NCBI GenBank assembly: GCA_047633055.1 | Contig: JBLIEI010000002.1 | Span: forward strand, 57,682-121,681 | Source of the DNA: CALJFL01 sp047633055 | Lineage (GTDB): Bacteria > Pseudomonadota > Gammaproteobacteria > Pseudomonadales > Halieaceae | DNA length: 64,000 bases | Direction of reading: 5' to 3' | Part shown: positions 37,251-46,818 of the stretch, one piece after another | How the letters are laid out: each line of letters starts with the position of its first letter | Position numbering within the stretch: the stretch's first letter is position 1 | Notes under the pieces: generated by a model | The model's input: only the letters and a program-made list of their open reading frames with translations | Told to the model about the DNA's origin: nothing | The model's database searches: none | Position numbers and translations under genes: made by a program

Positions 37251-38447
37251 CTAATCAATTATGACGCACCCCGGACGCTCCCCCTGATATAAAACCCACT
37301 TATATAACTGCTCCGTTTCTTGTGCCACAGAGTTCCAGTTGAACTTTCTAACATACTCCTTACCTTTTTTCCCCATGCGTCTCAGCTCACTAGCATCCAT
37401 AGAACAAGCACTCTCCAAAGCACGGTGAATAGATTTTTCGCCAACCGGCACCCACCAGCCGCATCGATTGTCAACGAGTTCACTCCAAGGCGCCCCTTCT
37501 GTAGTTATTACCGGCAGACCATATGAAAGCGCTTCTGCAATGACAATTCCGAAGTTCTCAGAGAATGTCGGTAGCACAAATAGCTCAGCCTCAAGAAACA
37601 ACTGCTCCTTCTGAGCTCCCTGTACTTCCCCCACGCAAATTACCGTATCAGTAAGTTCTAGTTCGATGATCTTGGCCTCAATAGCTCCTCTATAACCCCC
37701 GTCATCTGGACCTGCAATAACAAGTCGCCATCCTTCTGGATTGAGTCCCCGCCACGCGTTCAGAAGGTCGAGTAACCCCTTCTTGGGATGAATTCGGGAA
37801 AGAAAAAGTGCAGTACGGCTACTCGGCGTCTTCGATTGAACAGGACATAGATTCATAGATAAGGGGAGCACAACACCGTTGGGGATAACTGCAATTGGCT
37901 GAGTAAAACCGACCCTTCGGATACTCTCGTATTCCATTTCTGATGTCGCAACAAAACATGTCGCCCCCGCTAGGTCTTTACGCTGGTATGTTGCCATAGC
38001 CAAGCTTTTTCGATACTTATGATAGTTCAATGACCAAGCCTCAAGCATGCCCCGAGGATGAATAACAAGTGGTACTCGTTGCTTTAGAGCGGTTTTTGCC
38101 GCCCAATGATTCATTGGCAGCCATAATCCATGAACATGAATTAATGATATATCCCCTTTAGACTGAATCAATGAGATTGCTCGGAGTGCAGGTATACCCA
38201 GCTTCATAAGAAGGGCAGACTTAGAGCCGTATATTAGCGACTCCACATTGCTAGACTCTAACGGGACCCTTGGTTCAAATTCGTGGCCCTGAGCCACCAA
38301 AGAATATTTGGCCCAAGAAAGCTCTCCAAGATGATTGAGCATGTTGACGACGGACTGGGGAGGCCCGCCATAACGAGGATTAATGCTTTGCGTAAAATGG
38401 ACAATTTTTGGAGGACAACTCAAATTTTCCCTCATTTTTTCAGCCAA
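37251..38447 (-). CDS. Glycosyltransferase family 4
   Basis: 398 residues. IVHFTQSINPRYGGPPQSVV has the GG loop of the N-terminal GT-B domain. ALFLSRIHPKKGLLDLL and the FLPTFSENFGIVIAEALSYG-type sequence near residue 290 (visible as VLPTFSENFGIVIAEAL) give the C-terminal donor-binding domain with E-x7-E. It adds one sugar of the repeat unit with retention of configuration. It is separated by 34 bases from the next GT4 upstream. Confidence 0.9.
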   Translation of the reverse strand: MAEKMRENLSCPPKIVHFTQSINPRYGGPPQSVVNMLNHLGELSWAKYSLVAQGHEFEPRVPLESSNVESLIYGSKSALLMKLGIPALRAISLIQSKGDISLIHVHGLWLPMNHWAAKTALKQRVPLVIHPRGMLEAWSLNYHKYRKSLAMATYQRKDLAGATCFVATSEMEYESIRRVGFTQPIAVIPNGVVLPLSMNLCPVQSKTPSSRTALFLSRIHPKKGLLDLLNAWRGLNPEGWRLVIAGPDDGGYRGAIEAKIIELELTDTVICVGEVQGAQKEQLFLEAELFVLPTFSENFGIVIAEALSYGLPVITTEGAPWSELVDNRCGWWVPVGEKSIHRALESACSMDASELRRMGKKGKEYVRKFNWNSVAQETEQLYKWVLYQGERPGCVIID

Positions 38448-38481
38448 GTACTTACCCCCTATCTCTGCGCTGGTGACTAAC

Positions 38482-39558
38482 TCACTTCTCAGAGTGATGA
38501 CTGACCATCAGTGCGGCCAATATTACTTCAGCTCGGTGCTTCCAAGTATGATCTTTTAGAGGATAGAGAACATCTTCTTCCTTTTTCGTAGTCAACGAAT
38601 ACTGAATTTCATCTGCAAAAGCCTCTGGTTTTGACTCAATATATTTTGCCTCCTGTCCGAGAAAGGTTGATACCTCGCCAACATCGCAAGTTACGATGGG
38701 CCTACTTGCCTGTGCATACGCCAGCGTTTTCGCAGGACACCGAGCTAGATTCAACAGATTGCTCCTAATCGGAAACAGCAAAACGTGTGCGTGGCGCATG
38801 TACGGCCACAGCTCTTCCCAATCCAGTCGTCCCATAATTTTTACGTTAGCTAATTGGTTCACTTCAACAAAATTTCTCCACATTTCGAGGTCCCTTCCGC
38901 CACCTATGAAGAATACATTGGCCTCAAAACCTCTCTTCTTTAGTAGAAGCAATGCATCAAATACAACATCTTGGTCATATCTAGGCTGAAAAGAACCCAT
39001 GTACACTGCTGCTGGCTCCTGAAACGGAGAGCTTCCGTCTTCTGGCACGGGATCTAGATACTGTGCATACGGCACATAAACTGAGTCATAACCCATCTTT
39101 TTGAATTCCATCTTGAGATACTGACTAACTACACACCTTAGATAAGAACGCCTCCTAAGCCATGCATCTAGTATCTTTTCTAGAAACAGCTTTCCGGCAC
39201 TGAAGTTCGTCGAGTTGAATGCCTGCCACTCCTCCCAATCGCCAATAACTTTAACCGAGGGTGTGAATATCAGCGAAAAAAATGCTTTAGCGGATGGGTT
39301 CAAGATGTGCATGAAGTCTGGGTTCAATTTGCCAACAGCGCGTCTACGAGCTCTGATACTTTCCATTCCTCGAGATCTAGGAACAAAAACTACCGTAGCC
39401 TTTTCATGAACAAGGTCGGCACGAACGTTTTCTGGGTAATCTTCTACTATATAACTTACGTGCACTCCCATTTTAATTAGTTCGGCGCCCAAAAGCTGTG
39501 GCCGCATGAAGCTCGCACTTTTTTCACTACTTCCTAAAGTTAAAAAACAGTATCTCAT
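38482..39558 (-). CDS. Glycosyltransferase, GT4-like GT-B fold
   Basis: 358 residues. The N-terminal half is less conserved (CFLTLGSSEKSASFMRPQLL); the C-terminal half shows YMGSFQPRYDQDVVFDALLL, FFIGGGRDLEMW and LLFPIRSNLLNLARCPAKTL, a donor-site variant in which the typical E-x7-E helix is weak (ARCPAKTLAYAQ). This resembles the GT4 relatives that recognise a lipid-linked acceptor. It belongs to the ten-gene operon between a sulfotransferase and a second GT4. Donor unknown. Confidence 0.78.
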   Translation of the reverse strand: MRYCFLTLGSSEKSASFMRPQLLGAELIKMGVHVSYIVEDYPENVRADLVHEKATVVFVPRSRGMESIRARRRAVGKLNPDFMHILNPSAKAFFSLIFTPSVKVIGDWEEWQAFNSTNFSAGKLFLEKILDAWLRRRSYLRCVVSQYLKMEFKKMGYDSVYVPYAQYLDPVPEDGSSPFQEPAAVYMGSFQPRYDQDVVFDALLLLKKRGFEANVFFIGGGRDLEMWRNFVEVNQLANVKIMGRLDWEELWPYMRHAHVLLFPIRSNLLNLARCPAKTLAYAQASRPIVTCDVGEVSTFLGQEAKYIESKPEAFADEIQYSLTTKKEEDVLYPLKDHTWKHRAEVILAALMVSHHSEK

Positions 39559-39626
39559 GCTAAAGGCTGCACTGGTTTCTAAACATGAAGCCTATGTAAT
39601 TAGGCATGTGCCAACCTCTACTATAA

Positions 39627-40475
39627 TTAAAGAGAAACACATAAAGACGACCAGTCGGAACTCTCTTCGTATCCGAGTCTTATCAGCTGATCGTTTGCGT
39701 AAAAACCAAATATTTCAGCTGACTCCGCCGAGAAGTACTCCAGCCACCCGCCTGCTATTCCGGAACCCTTATTCGATTCATCAGGCTTAAAGTTCTTTTG
39801 AGATTCAAAAGAATATTTTTGTAAAGTTCTCTCAATCCGTGATTGCTCTGCGGGAGCACCTGACAAAGACGTGATCGTATCACTTAGTGTATTTGCTCCA
39901 GTTGCCAACATATCCTCAAACTTAACGAGTGGATATCTAGCTGACTCAAGCTCAAAATATCGACTTACATGATCCGGCCAACTTAGCTTAGATGCTCTCG
40001 GCTTAGTCATATTAGCTTCAATGAAAACTGGAAGCATCTCTCGCATATTCTCCCTGCTCGCACCAGCCGGAAACATGTGAGCGAATTTCTTCTTCCATAT
40101 ACCACCATCATGAGCCGAATATCGTTTATAGAAATGCAAATACAATGACACCATCACATCTCTACCATCACGGACGACATAAACTGCATATCTGTTTTTC
40201 AATGTTATTGGCTCATGCCCGTGTAATATTGCAGGAAACCCTAAAGGTAGAGCTGAAAGTTGTGGGAACGGCAGTTGAAAGTAATCCGCCAATACCTGAG
40301 CACACCAGGTCGTACCCGACCTAGGGAAACCGCTCACAAAAATCAAAGGAACTGCCCCAGGAAATTGTTTCCCTAGCATGTTGGTAATCTTATGAGAAAT
40401 AGTGATCAAACGAGGATATCGATCTCGTCTAGTTTCAATCGAAAATTCATCATGAAAGTTTAAATCCTTACTCAT
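39627..40475 (-). CDS. Sulfotransferase domain protein
   Basis: 282 residues. PLIFVSGFPRSGTTWCAQVL at about residues 42-61 is the 5'-phosphosulfate loop and YVVRDGRDVMVSLYLHFYK the 3'-phosphate site; both are near the cytosolic sulfotransferase consensus. It is the second sulfotransferase of the Wzx/Wzy operon and directly follows the polymerase gene. It is not close in sequence to the sulfotransferase at 35.6 kb, so two different positions may be sulfated. Confidence 0.87.
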   Translation of the reverse strand: MSKDLNFHDEFSIETRRDRYPRLITISHKITNMLGKQFPGAVPLIFVSGFPRSGTTWCAQVLADYFQLPFPQLSALPLGFPAILHGHEPITLKNRYAVYVVRDGRDVMVSLYLHFYKRYSAHDGGIWKKKFAHMFPAGASRENMREMLPVFIEANMTKPRASKLSWPDHVSRYFELESARYPLVKFEDMLATGANTLSDTITSLSGAPAEQSRIERTLQKYSFESQKNFKPDESNKGSGIAGGWLEYFSAESAEIFGFYANDQLIRLGYEESSDWSSLCVSL

Positions 40476-40528
40476 AATTGAATGTCCAATCTAATCAAAA
40501 ATATTTTAGTCAGCTTCACGATCATCTC

Positions 40529-41827
40529 CTAGCATCCTCGTTGAACAATCGATTGATGCTGAGTATCTAGATTTTGGGGGTATCCAGTACACGTCAACGC
40601 AAGGATCAGTCCAATTCCGGAGCGGGTCCCAAGATAAAAGGGTGAAAAAAGCAAATCCCAAATCAGCAAGCAGCAAAGATAAATAATCAGAGGTAACTGG
40701 GGCGGCCCTCGCTGTAGAGAGCTTGCCGCCACCAACTTTCGCACCGAGAGAATGAAAAAACATAACATACTGAATCCCGCCATAATGGAATGCTCCAGCC
40801 ATATAACTGCTATTGCTGAATGTCCAACACGGGGGTTGTTCATCTTTACACTTCGATCGACTCCCACCAAAGACACGCCCTCGCGAAAGTAGTCCACCAT
40901 CGCGTTTGCTGACCAAGACCCTGTACCTATAACGGGATTATCCATAATGGCAAGCACAGCCCCAACAATCTGAGGTCTGCCTGTAAAGAGCAGTCCGAGA
41001 GCGGTATTTCCAAAACTGGTTCCTGACTGCCTCAGAAACTTAATTTGTTGGTATTCACCCAAATAGCCGTTTCCTGCTGCATAAATATACACCTCAACTA
41101 GTAGGTAGGAGAAGACAACTAATCCAACCAAAATCGCTATCTTGTTGTGTTTTGGAACTTTCCCTACACTTCTAGTCGCTCGCCCTGGGCGAAGAGTTGG
41201 CCAAAAAAGTAATGCCCCGGATACGATAGGAATAGCAGCCGCCGATCTAGAGCCGCCAATAGCAGCAATGAGAACACCTGCCACCACAAGGCATATCGCT
41301 GCCAAGCCAGCTCTTCTTTTATAGATGACAACCGACAAAAACAGACAAAGTGACAATATTACCGGCGATATTCTGTACACCAAATCAGCGTACTCCGAAA
41401 TGGCTAGTTCGCTGCTGGTGGAAGTTGGCAAGAAGTAGTTTTGAAATGAAGCCGCTGCTAACCCAGCCGCAAGATAAGTCAGGGCTGCAGGAGAAACAAC
41501 TAAGAGCATCATGAAGAATACAGCCCAGACAAGACAAAAAGCCGGCTTCATTATTCCTCTCAGTATGTAGTCACTATCAGTTCCCGCCACCATATCGGAT
41601 ATGAGTGCTCCTACTACCCACAAAAACATCAATAGCGCCGAACGTATAAGTAGCTTCCTATTCAATTTTGATGCGTTTTTCGAAATTACGTTCAGTGCAA
41701 GTGGCCAAAGTAGAATCAAGAAAATCTCAGATACAGATATACGCCCGAGTAATTCTACCTGCATCCTACTGAACGCCCCTACCAAGAATGCACTGAAGTT
41801 ACAAACTCTGGAATAACGAAGTATCAT
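40529..41827 (-). CDS. wzy: O-antigen/exopolysaccharide polymerase, Wzy-like
   Basis: 432 residues, about eleven hydrophobic helices, with a large loop in the second half (roughly residues 240-330, including RQSGTSFGNTALGLLFTGRP and WSANAMVDYFREG), the pattern of Wzy polymerases and O-antigen ligases. Only this topology, the length and the place next to Wzx support the call, as Wzy proteins share little sequence. It would link repeat units at the outer face of the inner membrane. The gene starts 5 bases after the wzx stop. Confidence 0.75.
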   Translation of the reverse strand: MILRYSRVCNFSAFLVGAFSRMQVELLGRISVSEIFLILLWPLALNVISKNASKLNRKLLIRSALLMFLWVVGALISDMVAGTDSDYILRGIMKPAFCLVWAVFFMMLLVVSPAALTYLAAGLAAASFQNYFLPTSTSSELAISEYADLVYRISPVILSLCLFLSVVIYKRRAGLAAICLVVAGVLIAAIGGSRSAAAIPIVSGALLFWPTLRPGRATRSVGKVPKHNKIAILVGLVVFSYLLVEVYIYAAGNGYLGEYQQIKFLRQSGTSFGNTALGLLFTGRPQIVGAVLAIMDNPVIGTGSWSANAMVDYFREGVSLVGVDRSVKMNNPRVGHSAIAVIWLEHSIMAGFSMLCFFILSVRKLVAASSLQRGPPQLPLIIYLCCLLIWDLLFSPFYLGTRSGIGLILALTCTGYPQNLDTQHQSIVQRGC

Positions 41828-41831
41828 GTTC

Positions 41832-43337
41832 TCAATCCTTCGAAATCGATCGCATTAGAATACCAAGCACAATTTTTCTGAGTATTGGATCGACAAAAAC
41901 AGCTACGAATACCAACATGATCACAGCCACAGGAAAAAGAAGTGCATAAATTAGCTGTGAGTCTTCGAGTAAGTAAAACAGATAGGTCGCATTACATATT
42001 GCAAGAACAACAATGACTATGTGAAAGATCATCCAGGAACTAAAAACATCCTTACACATTAGACCGAGATCCCTATTGACCAACCATAGCAGAAGTAATC
42101 CACCCAGAGTAATAGATAAAGCGTATCCAATAGCAACACCGAGGCCACCCAAATAAAATCCAAGTAGGCTACAAAAAAAGATATTGCTTATGGCCATTAA
42201 CAACGTGGAAATAGTGCTTAGCCAAAGCTTTCCGGTAGCCAAATTGAGTAAATGTGCTGGTCCACTAAAGCTATTGAGCATCCATGCGAAGGAGAGTATC
42301 AAGAACAACAATATGAAGACTGAGTTATTCTCCCCCAATAATATCCAAGACATTAGGCCCGCGCACGAAACTATCAATGAAAAAAGGAGCAGGCTAGCCT
42401 TGGAAAATATTTCAAAATTGGAACAGTAAAATTCTTTAATATCGAACTGTTGATTGTTCAGATTAGAGGACACATACGGAACAATCGCGTGATTGGCTGA
42501 AACTAGCATATTCTTTGCTTTAGCAATAATCTGGGTTGCCATTTCAAAATAGCCAACATATAAAGGGCCTGCAAAGCTAGCAAGGAGGCCTTTTGTTACT
42601 GGGTCAAGAAGCATCCGCATTACCAAAGCAAGTTGATACTGCGCACCATACCTCCATATTTCCGAAATAACTTCCACACGCCAAACCACTGGAATAATAG
42701 TGAAATATTGGTGGTTATATCTAAGAACCAATCTGGCAGTTACAAGAAGGAAAAAAGAGCTTAGAAGTTGAGCAAACGCTAAGCCTTCAAAATCAAGTAG
42801 AGGCACCAGTACAAAAGTAGCTAACAAGAAGATAGCTTGTGAGGCAAATAAAAGAAGTGACTTTGCATCTATCCGTCCGAGTCCTGCCAACCCACCTAAC
42901 GAAGCTGAAGCTGTTATGTTGAAGACTACTGATATGAAAGCAATGGGTAGAATTGTTTTCGCAAAATGTGAATACGGATCGTCAAAAATCACATCCGAGA
43001 GGTAATAAGCAAGCGGCAGCATAATTAGCGTAAGTAGTATAATAACCATCGCCATTGATATAGTAACCGTGTCAACGAGAGCAACGACCTTGAAAGGACG
43101 ATTTAACGACACATATTTAGCGACGAACTTCGTTAGTCCGGCAGAAAACCCTAGGTCCGCCAAGCTGGAAACTGATGAGAGCGCGAGCACTACTGACCAG
43201 ACACCAAGGTACTCTACGCCCAACGCGTAGTTTATATACCGATAAAGACAAAATAGGAGTATTGCCGACAGAGCTGTTTGGGAGGCTCCGGCTATGGCAT
43301 TCCGACGAATATTTTTCCCGGTTTGAGTGGCGCTCAT
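41832..43337 (-). CDS. wzx: Oligosaccharide flippase, Wzx family
   Basis: 501 residues and about fourteen hydrophobic helices. The N-terminus (NIRRNAIAGASQTALSAILL) and the segment LGVEYLGVWSVVLALSSVSS are typical of MATE/PST-type flippases in polysaccharide clusters. LADLGFSAGLTKFVAKYVS is also a family feature. It moves the undecaprenyl-linked repeat unit to the periplasmic face. It lies between the asparagine-synthase-like gene (20-base gap) and wzy. Confidence 0.88.
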   Translation of the reverse strand: MSATQTGKNIRRNAIAGASQTALSAILLFCLYRYINYALGVEYLGVWSVVLALSSVSSLADLGFSAGLTKFVAKYVSLNRPFKVVALVDTVTISMAMVIILLTLIMLPLAYYLSDVIFDDPYSHFAKTILPIAFISVVFNITASASLGGLAGLGRIDAKSLLLFASQAIFLLATFVLVPLLDFEGLAFAQLLSSFFLLVTARLVLRYNHQYFTIIPVVWRVEVISEIWRYGAQYQLALVMRMLLDPVTKGLLASFAGPLYVGYFEMATQIIAKAKNMLVSANHAIVPYVSSNLNNQQFDIKEFYCSNFEIFSKASLLLFSLIVSCAGLMSWILLGENNSVFILLFLILSFAWMLNSFSGPAHLLNLATGKLWLSTISTLLMAISNIFFCSLLGFYLGGLGVAIGYALSITLGGLLLLWLVNRDLGLMCKDVFSSWMIFHIVIVVLAICNATYLFYLLEDSQLIYALLFPVAVIMLVFVAVFVDPILRKIVLGILMRSISKD

Positions 43338-43356
43338 AGCCTAATGGACATCAGAA

Positions 43357-44844
43357 TCAAGTAGGGGTGCTCCTGCTCTTTAACCACAGGCTCAGGAGCA
43401 ATAGCCTGACCAGCATGAGTTCAGATCGCGACCTAACTATCTTGATCGGGCTATCAAGTTTTATAATCAACTTTTTTACCACTTTTTGAACGCCCTTTTT
43501 ATCCCATTTCTCGCACGACGAAATACTCGCCTCCACCCAGGCGATGTCTTTACGCAGAATAGCTCTGTGCGAAAACATGAATCCCTTCTTACCAAGAGCA
43601 TCGCTATCAATACCCAATCTATCCAGCAATAATTCCCTCAGAAATACTTTATTTCTCAGATTCTTACGATCAAAGCGTATGCTTTCTGGGAGGCCCGCTG
43701 CATAATCTACAACGGCCTGGTCGCACCACGGTAAAATCAAATTCGAGTCATATACATCACAAAAATTTGCTACTTTTCGAGTAAACATTTCCTTGTCTTG
43801 ATAGACTCCTCTCGTCTGGCCTCTAAATTCAATATAATCGCGATTCCCTTTCCTCGCCACTTCACGCCAGTGCTTACTGACGTTAGTTGAGCCTGGCATT
43901 AGTTTCTTAGTATCCCGATATGAAATCCCGCTCATTCCAGTCACTTCAGCTCTAGTATTCAGCACATAGTTCAAAGGATTGCTCGAATCAACAAATGCTC
44001 TCAGACACTGTAGATATGTGGATAGCCCTGAAAGATTCTGCAGTAGTAACTCTCTCTTTGATGGGATGTGCCCCAAATAGACATCATTGCCCATACCGTC
44101 AATTATATTTGCCGCCTTAAGCTCGGGGAATTCATGGGCATAGATCGGATACGCTAACGATACAGGGTCACAGCATGGAAAGGGCGCTTTAGCCATATAA
44201 CGCTCAATTTCGTATGCTTGTCCGCCACTTAACTCACTAACTTCCGGTAATACAAGAGAACGATAGCCCAATTTTTTTGCGACTTTCTGAGAAATCGCAC
44301 TTTCATCAGACTGCCCTGAAGACTTCTGAGTGACAAGAGTAAATTCAGACTGCCGCCCAGCCGCAGCTAGGGCGATTACGATTGCATTACTATCCTTGCC
44401 AGCGCTGTGAAATATGTAGGACTCTTTAGAGGAATCAACTTTGGTTAACACTCCATCGGCCAGTAGCTCCAGAAGCTTTTCCTCATCATAACTAGAGCCA
44501 CCATTGCCACACACTCCTTCAAATGGAAATTGAAACCCATGAGAAATTGACAGGCCACTATTTTTCGTTTCCAACTTGATCGTGTCGCCGATGCTAACTA
44601 TATATAGGTCCGAGAAAATGCTGCTAGGTGTAGGTACAAAGCCGCTTTGTAGTAAAAATGAAAGGCCTGATTGATCAATTTTTAACGGATACTTCCCAGT
44701 CAAAAAACTAAGCATCTCAGCCAGAGAGCTGCAGTAATAAGCTGCCTCTTTTCGCCGATCTCGAAAGAGATACACAGGATACTCAGCAGCAGGATCACAG
44801 CGTATATTGACAGAAGGATCACCGAGGCTATATTTTTTTATCAT
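43357..44844 (-). CDS. Asparagine-synthase-like protein with degenerate N-terminal domain
   Basis: 495 residues. Residues about 130-460 form the ATP-binding synthetase domain: FHSAGKDSNA is the PP-loop (SxGxDS), IDGMGNDVYLGH and LPWCDQAVVDYAAGLPE are later conserved parts. The first 130 residues resemble a class II glutaminase fold, but there is no Cys at position 2, so glutamine cannot be the nitrogen source in the normal way. Members in polysaccharide loci may amidate a uronic acid with free ammonia or an amine, or attach amino acids; which applies here is not visible. Lying between a methyltransferase and wzx, it probably modifies the repeat unit. Confidence 0.75.
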   Translation of the reverse strand: MIKKYSLGDPSVNIRCDPAAEYPVYLFRDRRKEAAYYCSSLAEMLSFLTGKYPLKIDQSGLSFLLQSGFVPTPSSIFSDLYIVSIGDTIKLETKNSGLSISHGFQFPFEGVCGNGGSSYDEEKLLELLADGVLTKVDSSKESYIFHSAGKDSNAIVIALAAAGRQSEFTLVTQKSSGQSDESAISQKVAKKLGYRSLVLPEVSELSGGQAYEIERYMAKAPFPCCDPVSLAYPIYAHEFPELKAANIIDGMGNDVYLGHIPSKRELLLQNLSGLSTYLQCLRAFVDSSNPLNYVLNTRAEVTGMSGISYRDTKKLMPGSTNVSKHWREVARKGNRDYIEFRGQTRGVYQDKEMFTRKVANFCDVYDSNLILPWCDQAVVDYAAGLPESIRFDRKNLRNKVFLRELLLDRLGIDSDALGKKGFMFSHRAILRKDIAWVEASISSCEKWDKKGVQKVVKKLIIKLDSPIKIVRSRSELMLVRLLLLSLWLKSRSTPT

Positions 44845-44919
44845 CGAGCGGGATCGGCACTAATACTACACATTTTTCGCAATTTTTTTGAAACCTTCAA
44901 TTTTCGTCACCTCAATGAT

Positions 44920-45834
44920 CTATCGATTTCTGAGGACAAACATGAAATGGTCTGATGCGCTGGTCCATGCTGGCGGATGGAGAGCTAGCTGTTTCATCTT
45001 AGAGGCATCTTTACCGCCAATTCCATTTGCACGTAAAAAGCGCCACAGTACAGGAAGAAGCGCATATGAAATATTTTTCACTTGGTCTAAGAAACGCACT
45101 AATGAAGACCGCTGAGAGTGCACAAACTGCTCCTGATATACGACCGATCGATTATGGGATGAACAATAATGCTCAACCCAGCTAGGACCCAAGAATGAAA
45201 AATGCTCTGCAATAGTGCAATACCAATATTTGCTTCCCATAAACTTGAAAGATTTACTCTCAACATTTCCCGTGGAGATCAGTAGGTATCCATTTGGAGA
45301 GACCGAAGCCAACGCCTGTTCGATAAATTCTTCAGGCCTAGCAATATGTTCAATTAAATCGAAAGCTGTCACTAGGTCATAGGTTCCGTGGATTCGAGAA
45401 TAGTCACGCCCAACAATCTTTATCCCCTTGTTTTCTGTCTCTCGTGCTGACTTCTCGTGAATCTCAATTCCAAAGCGCTGATAGCTCGCACCTAGACCGC
45501 CTAAAAACGCACCATCTGAGCAAGCAATATCCAATATCCTCGTCCCTTGCTGCATATTCGACTTTACCCAGTCATAAGCAAGCCGCCAATCGTTCCGCAA
45601 ATGCGTATTTACAGACCAGTGCTCCTCAGCCGCGAGCCGGTAAAGGTCATCTAGTTCAACCTTACTTTTTTGAGGCCACTTGAAAACTAGACGACAGCTC
45701 GGGCACTCGAACAAGCATCCGCCGAAAATCACGTCTTTTTGCTTTACCCCAGCAAATACATCTGTGTCTGGGATGACACCCTTTTTTCTACTTAATGAGC
45801 CACATGAAGGGCAGCCCGGGGGACATTCCTTCAT
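44920..45834 (-). CDS. SAM-dependent methyltransferase with N-terminal zinc-ribbon-like segment
   Basis: 304 residues. The first 60 residues hold four Cys in two pairs (CPPGCPSCG and FECPSC), probably binding zinc. The class I SAM domain follows: RILDIACSDGAFLGGLG (motif I), FGIEIHE (motif II) and YDLVTAFDLIEHIARPEEF. This arrangement is common in methyltransferases of polysaccharide clusters. The ATG overlaps the FkbM stop (ATGA), so both are translated together. Methylation of a sugar hydroxyl is the likely role. Confidence 0.85.
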   Translation of the reverse strand: MKECPPGCPSCGSLSRKKGVIPDTDVFAGVKQKDVIFGGCLFECPSCRLVFKWPQKSKVELDDLYRLAAEEHWSVNTHLRNDWRLAYDWVKSNMQQGTRILDIACSDGAFLGGLGASYQRFGIEIHEKSARETENKGIKIVGRDYSRIHGTYDLVTAFDLIEHIARPEEFIEQALASVSPNGYLLISTGNVESKSFKFMGSKYWYCTIAEHFSFLGPSWVEHYCSSHNRSVVYQEQFVHSQRSSLVRFLDQVKNISYALLPVLWRFLRANGIGGKDASKMKQLALHPPAWTSASDHFMFVLRNR

Positions 45835-46541
45835 CTCGTGAATACCGCATCTAAAAAGGTCACCTTGCCGTCACTGCCACTCACTTGGTTGAGATTTCCT
45901 CTATAGCTTAACCCGGACTCAAATAGGAGATTCGCCAAAACAATAAAGTCCGCTTGGTCGTGATACAACTGATCTATACATACCTCAAGAACAACAGCTA
46001 AGCATTGACCTAATGTTTTCCGCCCACCACGCAATACTCTATCTTCAGAACCTTGTACATCCAACTTCAGAAGTACGTTCGATTTGCTCATCAAGTTATT
46101 CGAATTAAAAAAGCTATCTAAAGTGTCAAGCCGAACAGACCTGGTGGAAGTTTTCTTGGTCTTGGGAAATAGCTCGTGTGTGACTGCCGTAGCTTCGAGC
46201 AGTGAAGATGAAGGAAAATGGTCAATGTGAACATTCATATGCACCTCACCTACTTCATCACTTAATGCAGCCTGGAAACACCGAACCATGCTTCCTTGCG
46301 TTAAAGCCCAGCTAGACAATTCCTCAAATGGTTCACCCAATGGTTCAAAACAAATTAGCTCAACATTAGGTAGTTTGTCTCTAGCGACTCTCGCAAACTG
46401 ACCTCGATTTGCGCCAACATCGACGACAAGATCGAACTCAGAAGCTGTCAATCCAAGCATTGTTTTTGCCGATGACTGGCTGTATTTTGCGACATCGTAG
46501 CCTAATCGATTGATAATATTTTTTAATATTTTCTTAATCAT
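45831..46541 (-). CDS. FkbM-family methyltransferase
   Basis: 236 residues from the ATG at 46541, preceded by GGA at a suitable distance; a TTG four codons upstream also exists. LVVDVGANRGQFARVARD is the FkbM motif I; ELICFEPLGEPFEEL and LLKLDVQGSEDRVLRGG are the other two diagnostic blocks. FkbM enzymes O-methylate small molecules and sugars. It is the first complete gene of the ten-gene operon and is preceded by about 280 AT-rich bases after the broken ugd, where a promoter may lie; no clear -35/-10 pair was identified. Confidence 0.9.
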   Translation of the reverse strand: MIKKILKNIINRLGYDVAKYSQSSAKTMLGLTASEFDLVVDVGANRGQFARVARDKLPNVELICFEPLGEPFEELSSWALTQGSMVRCFQAALSDEVGEVHMNVHIDHFPSSSLLEATAVTHELFPKTKKTSTRSVRLDTLDSFFNSNNLMSKSNVLLKLDVQGSEDRVLRGGRKTLGQCLAVVLEVCIDQLYHDQADFIVLANLLFESGLSYRGNLNQVSGSDGKVTFLDAVFTR

Positions 46542-46818
46542 TGTTCCAACCAATTGAAGTAAGAGAGATAACTGAAAATTTTTCTTTACACAATTTGAAC
46601 CGTAATCTCACCATTGGATTATAAGTTCTCTTTCAAAATCATATAGCTCAGCTATAGAACAGAAGGATGGCAAGCGGGAAAAATTTACTGTCAGCATAGT
46701 AACTCATGTATTTCTAGCAGCGCCTCACATCAAAGGACGCAATATCCGTCGAGACTCGTCAGCTGTCTAGCTCTCAGATAGCACATCCCGTCAAATGTGC
46801 TCGCTAGCCACTGCGCCA

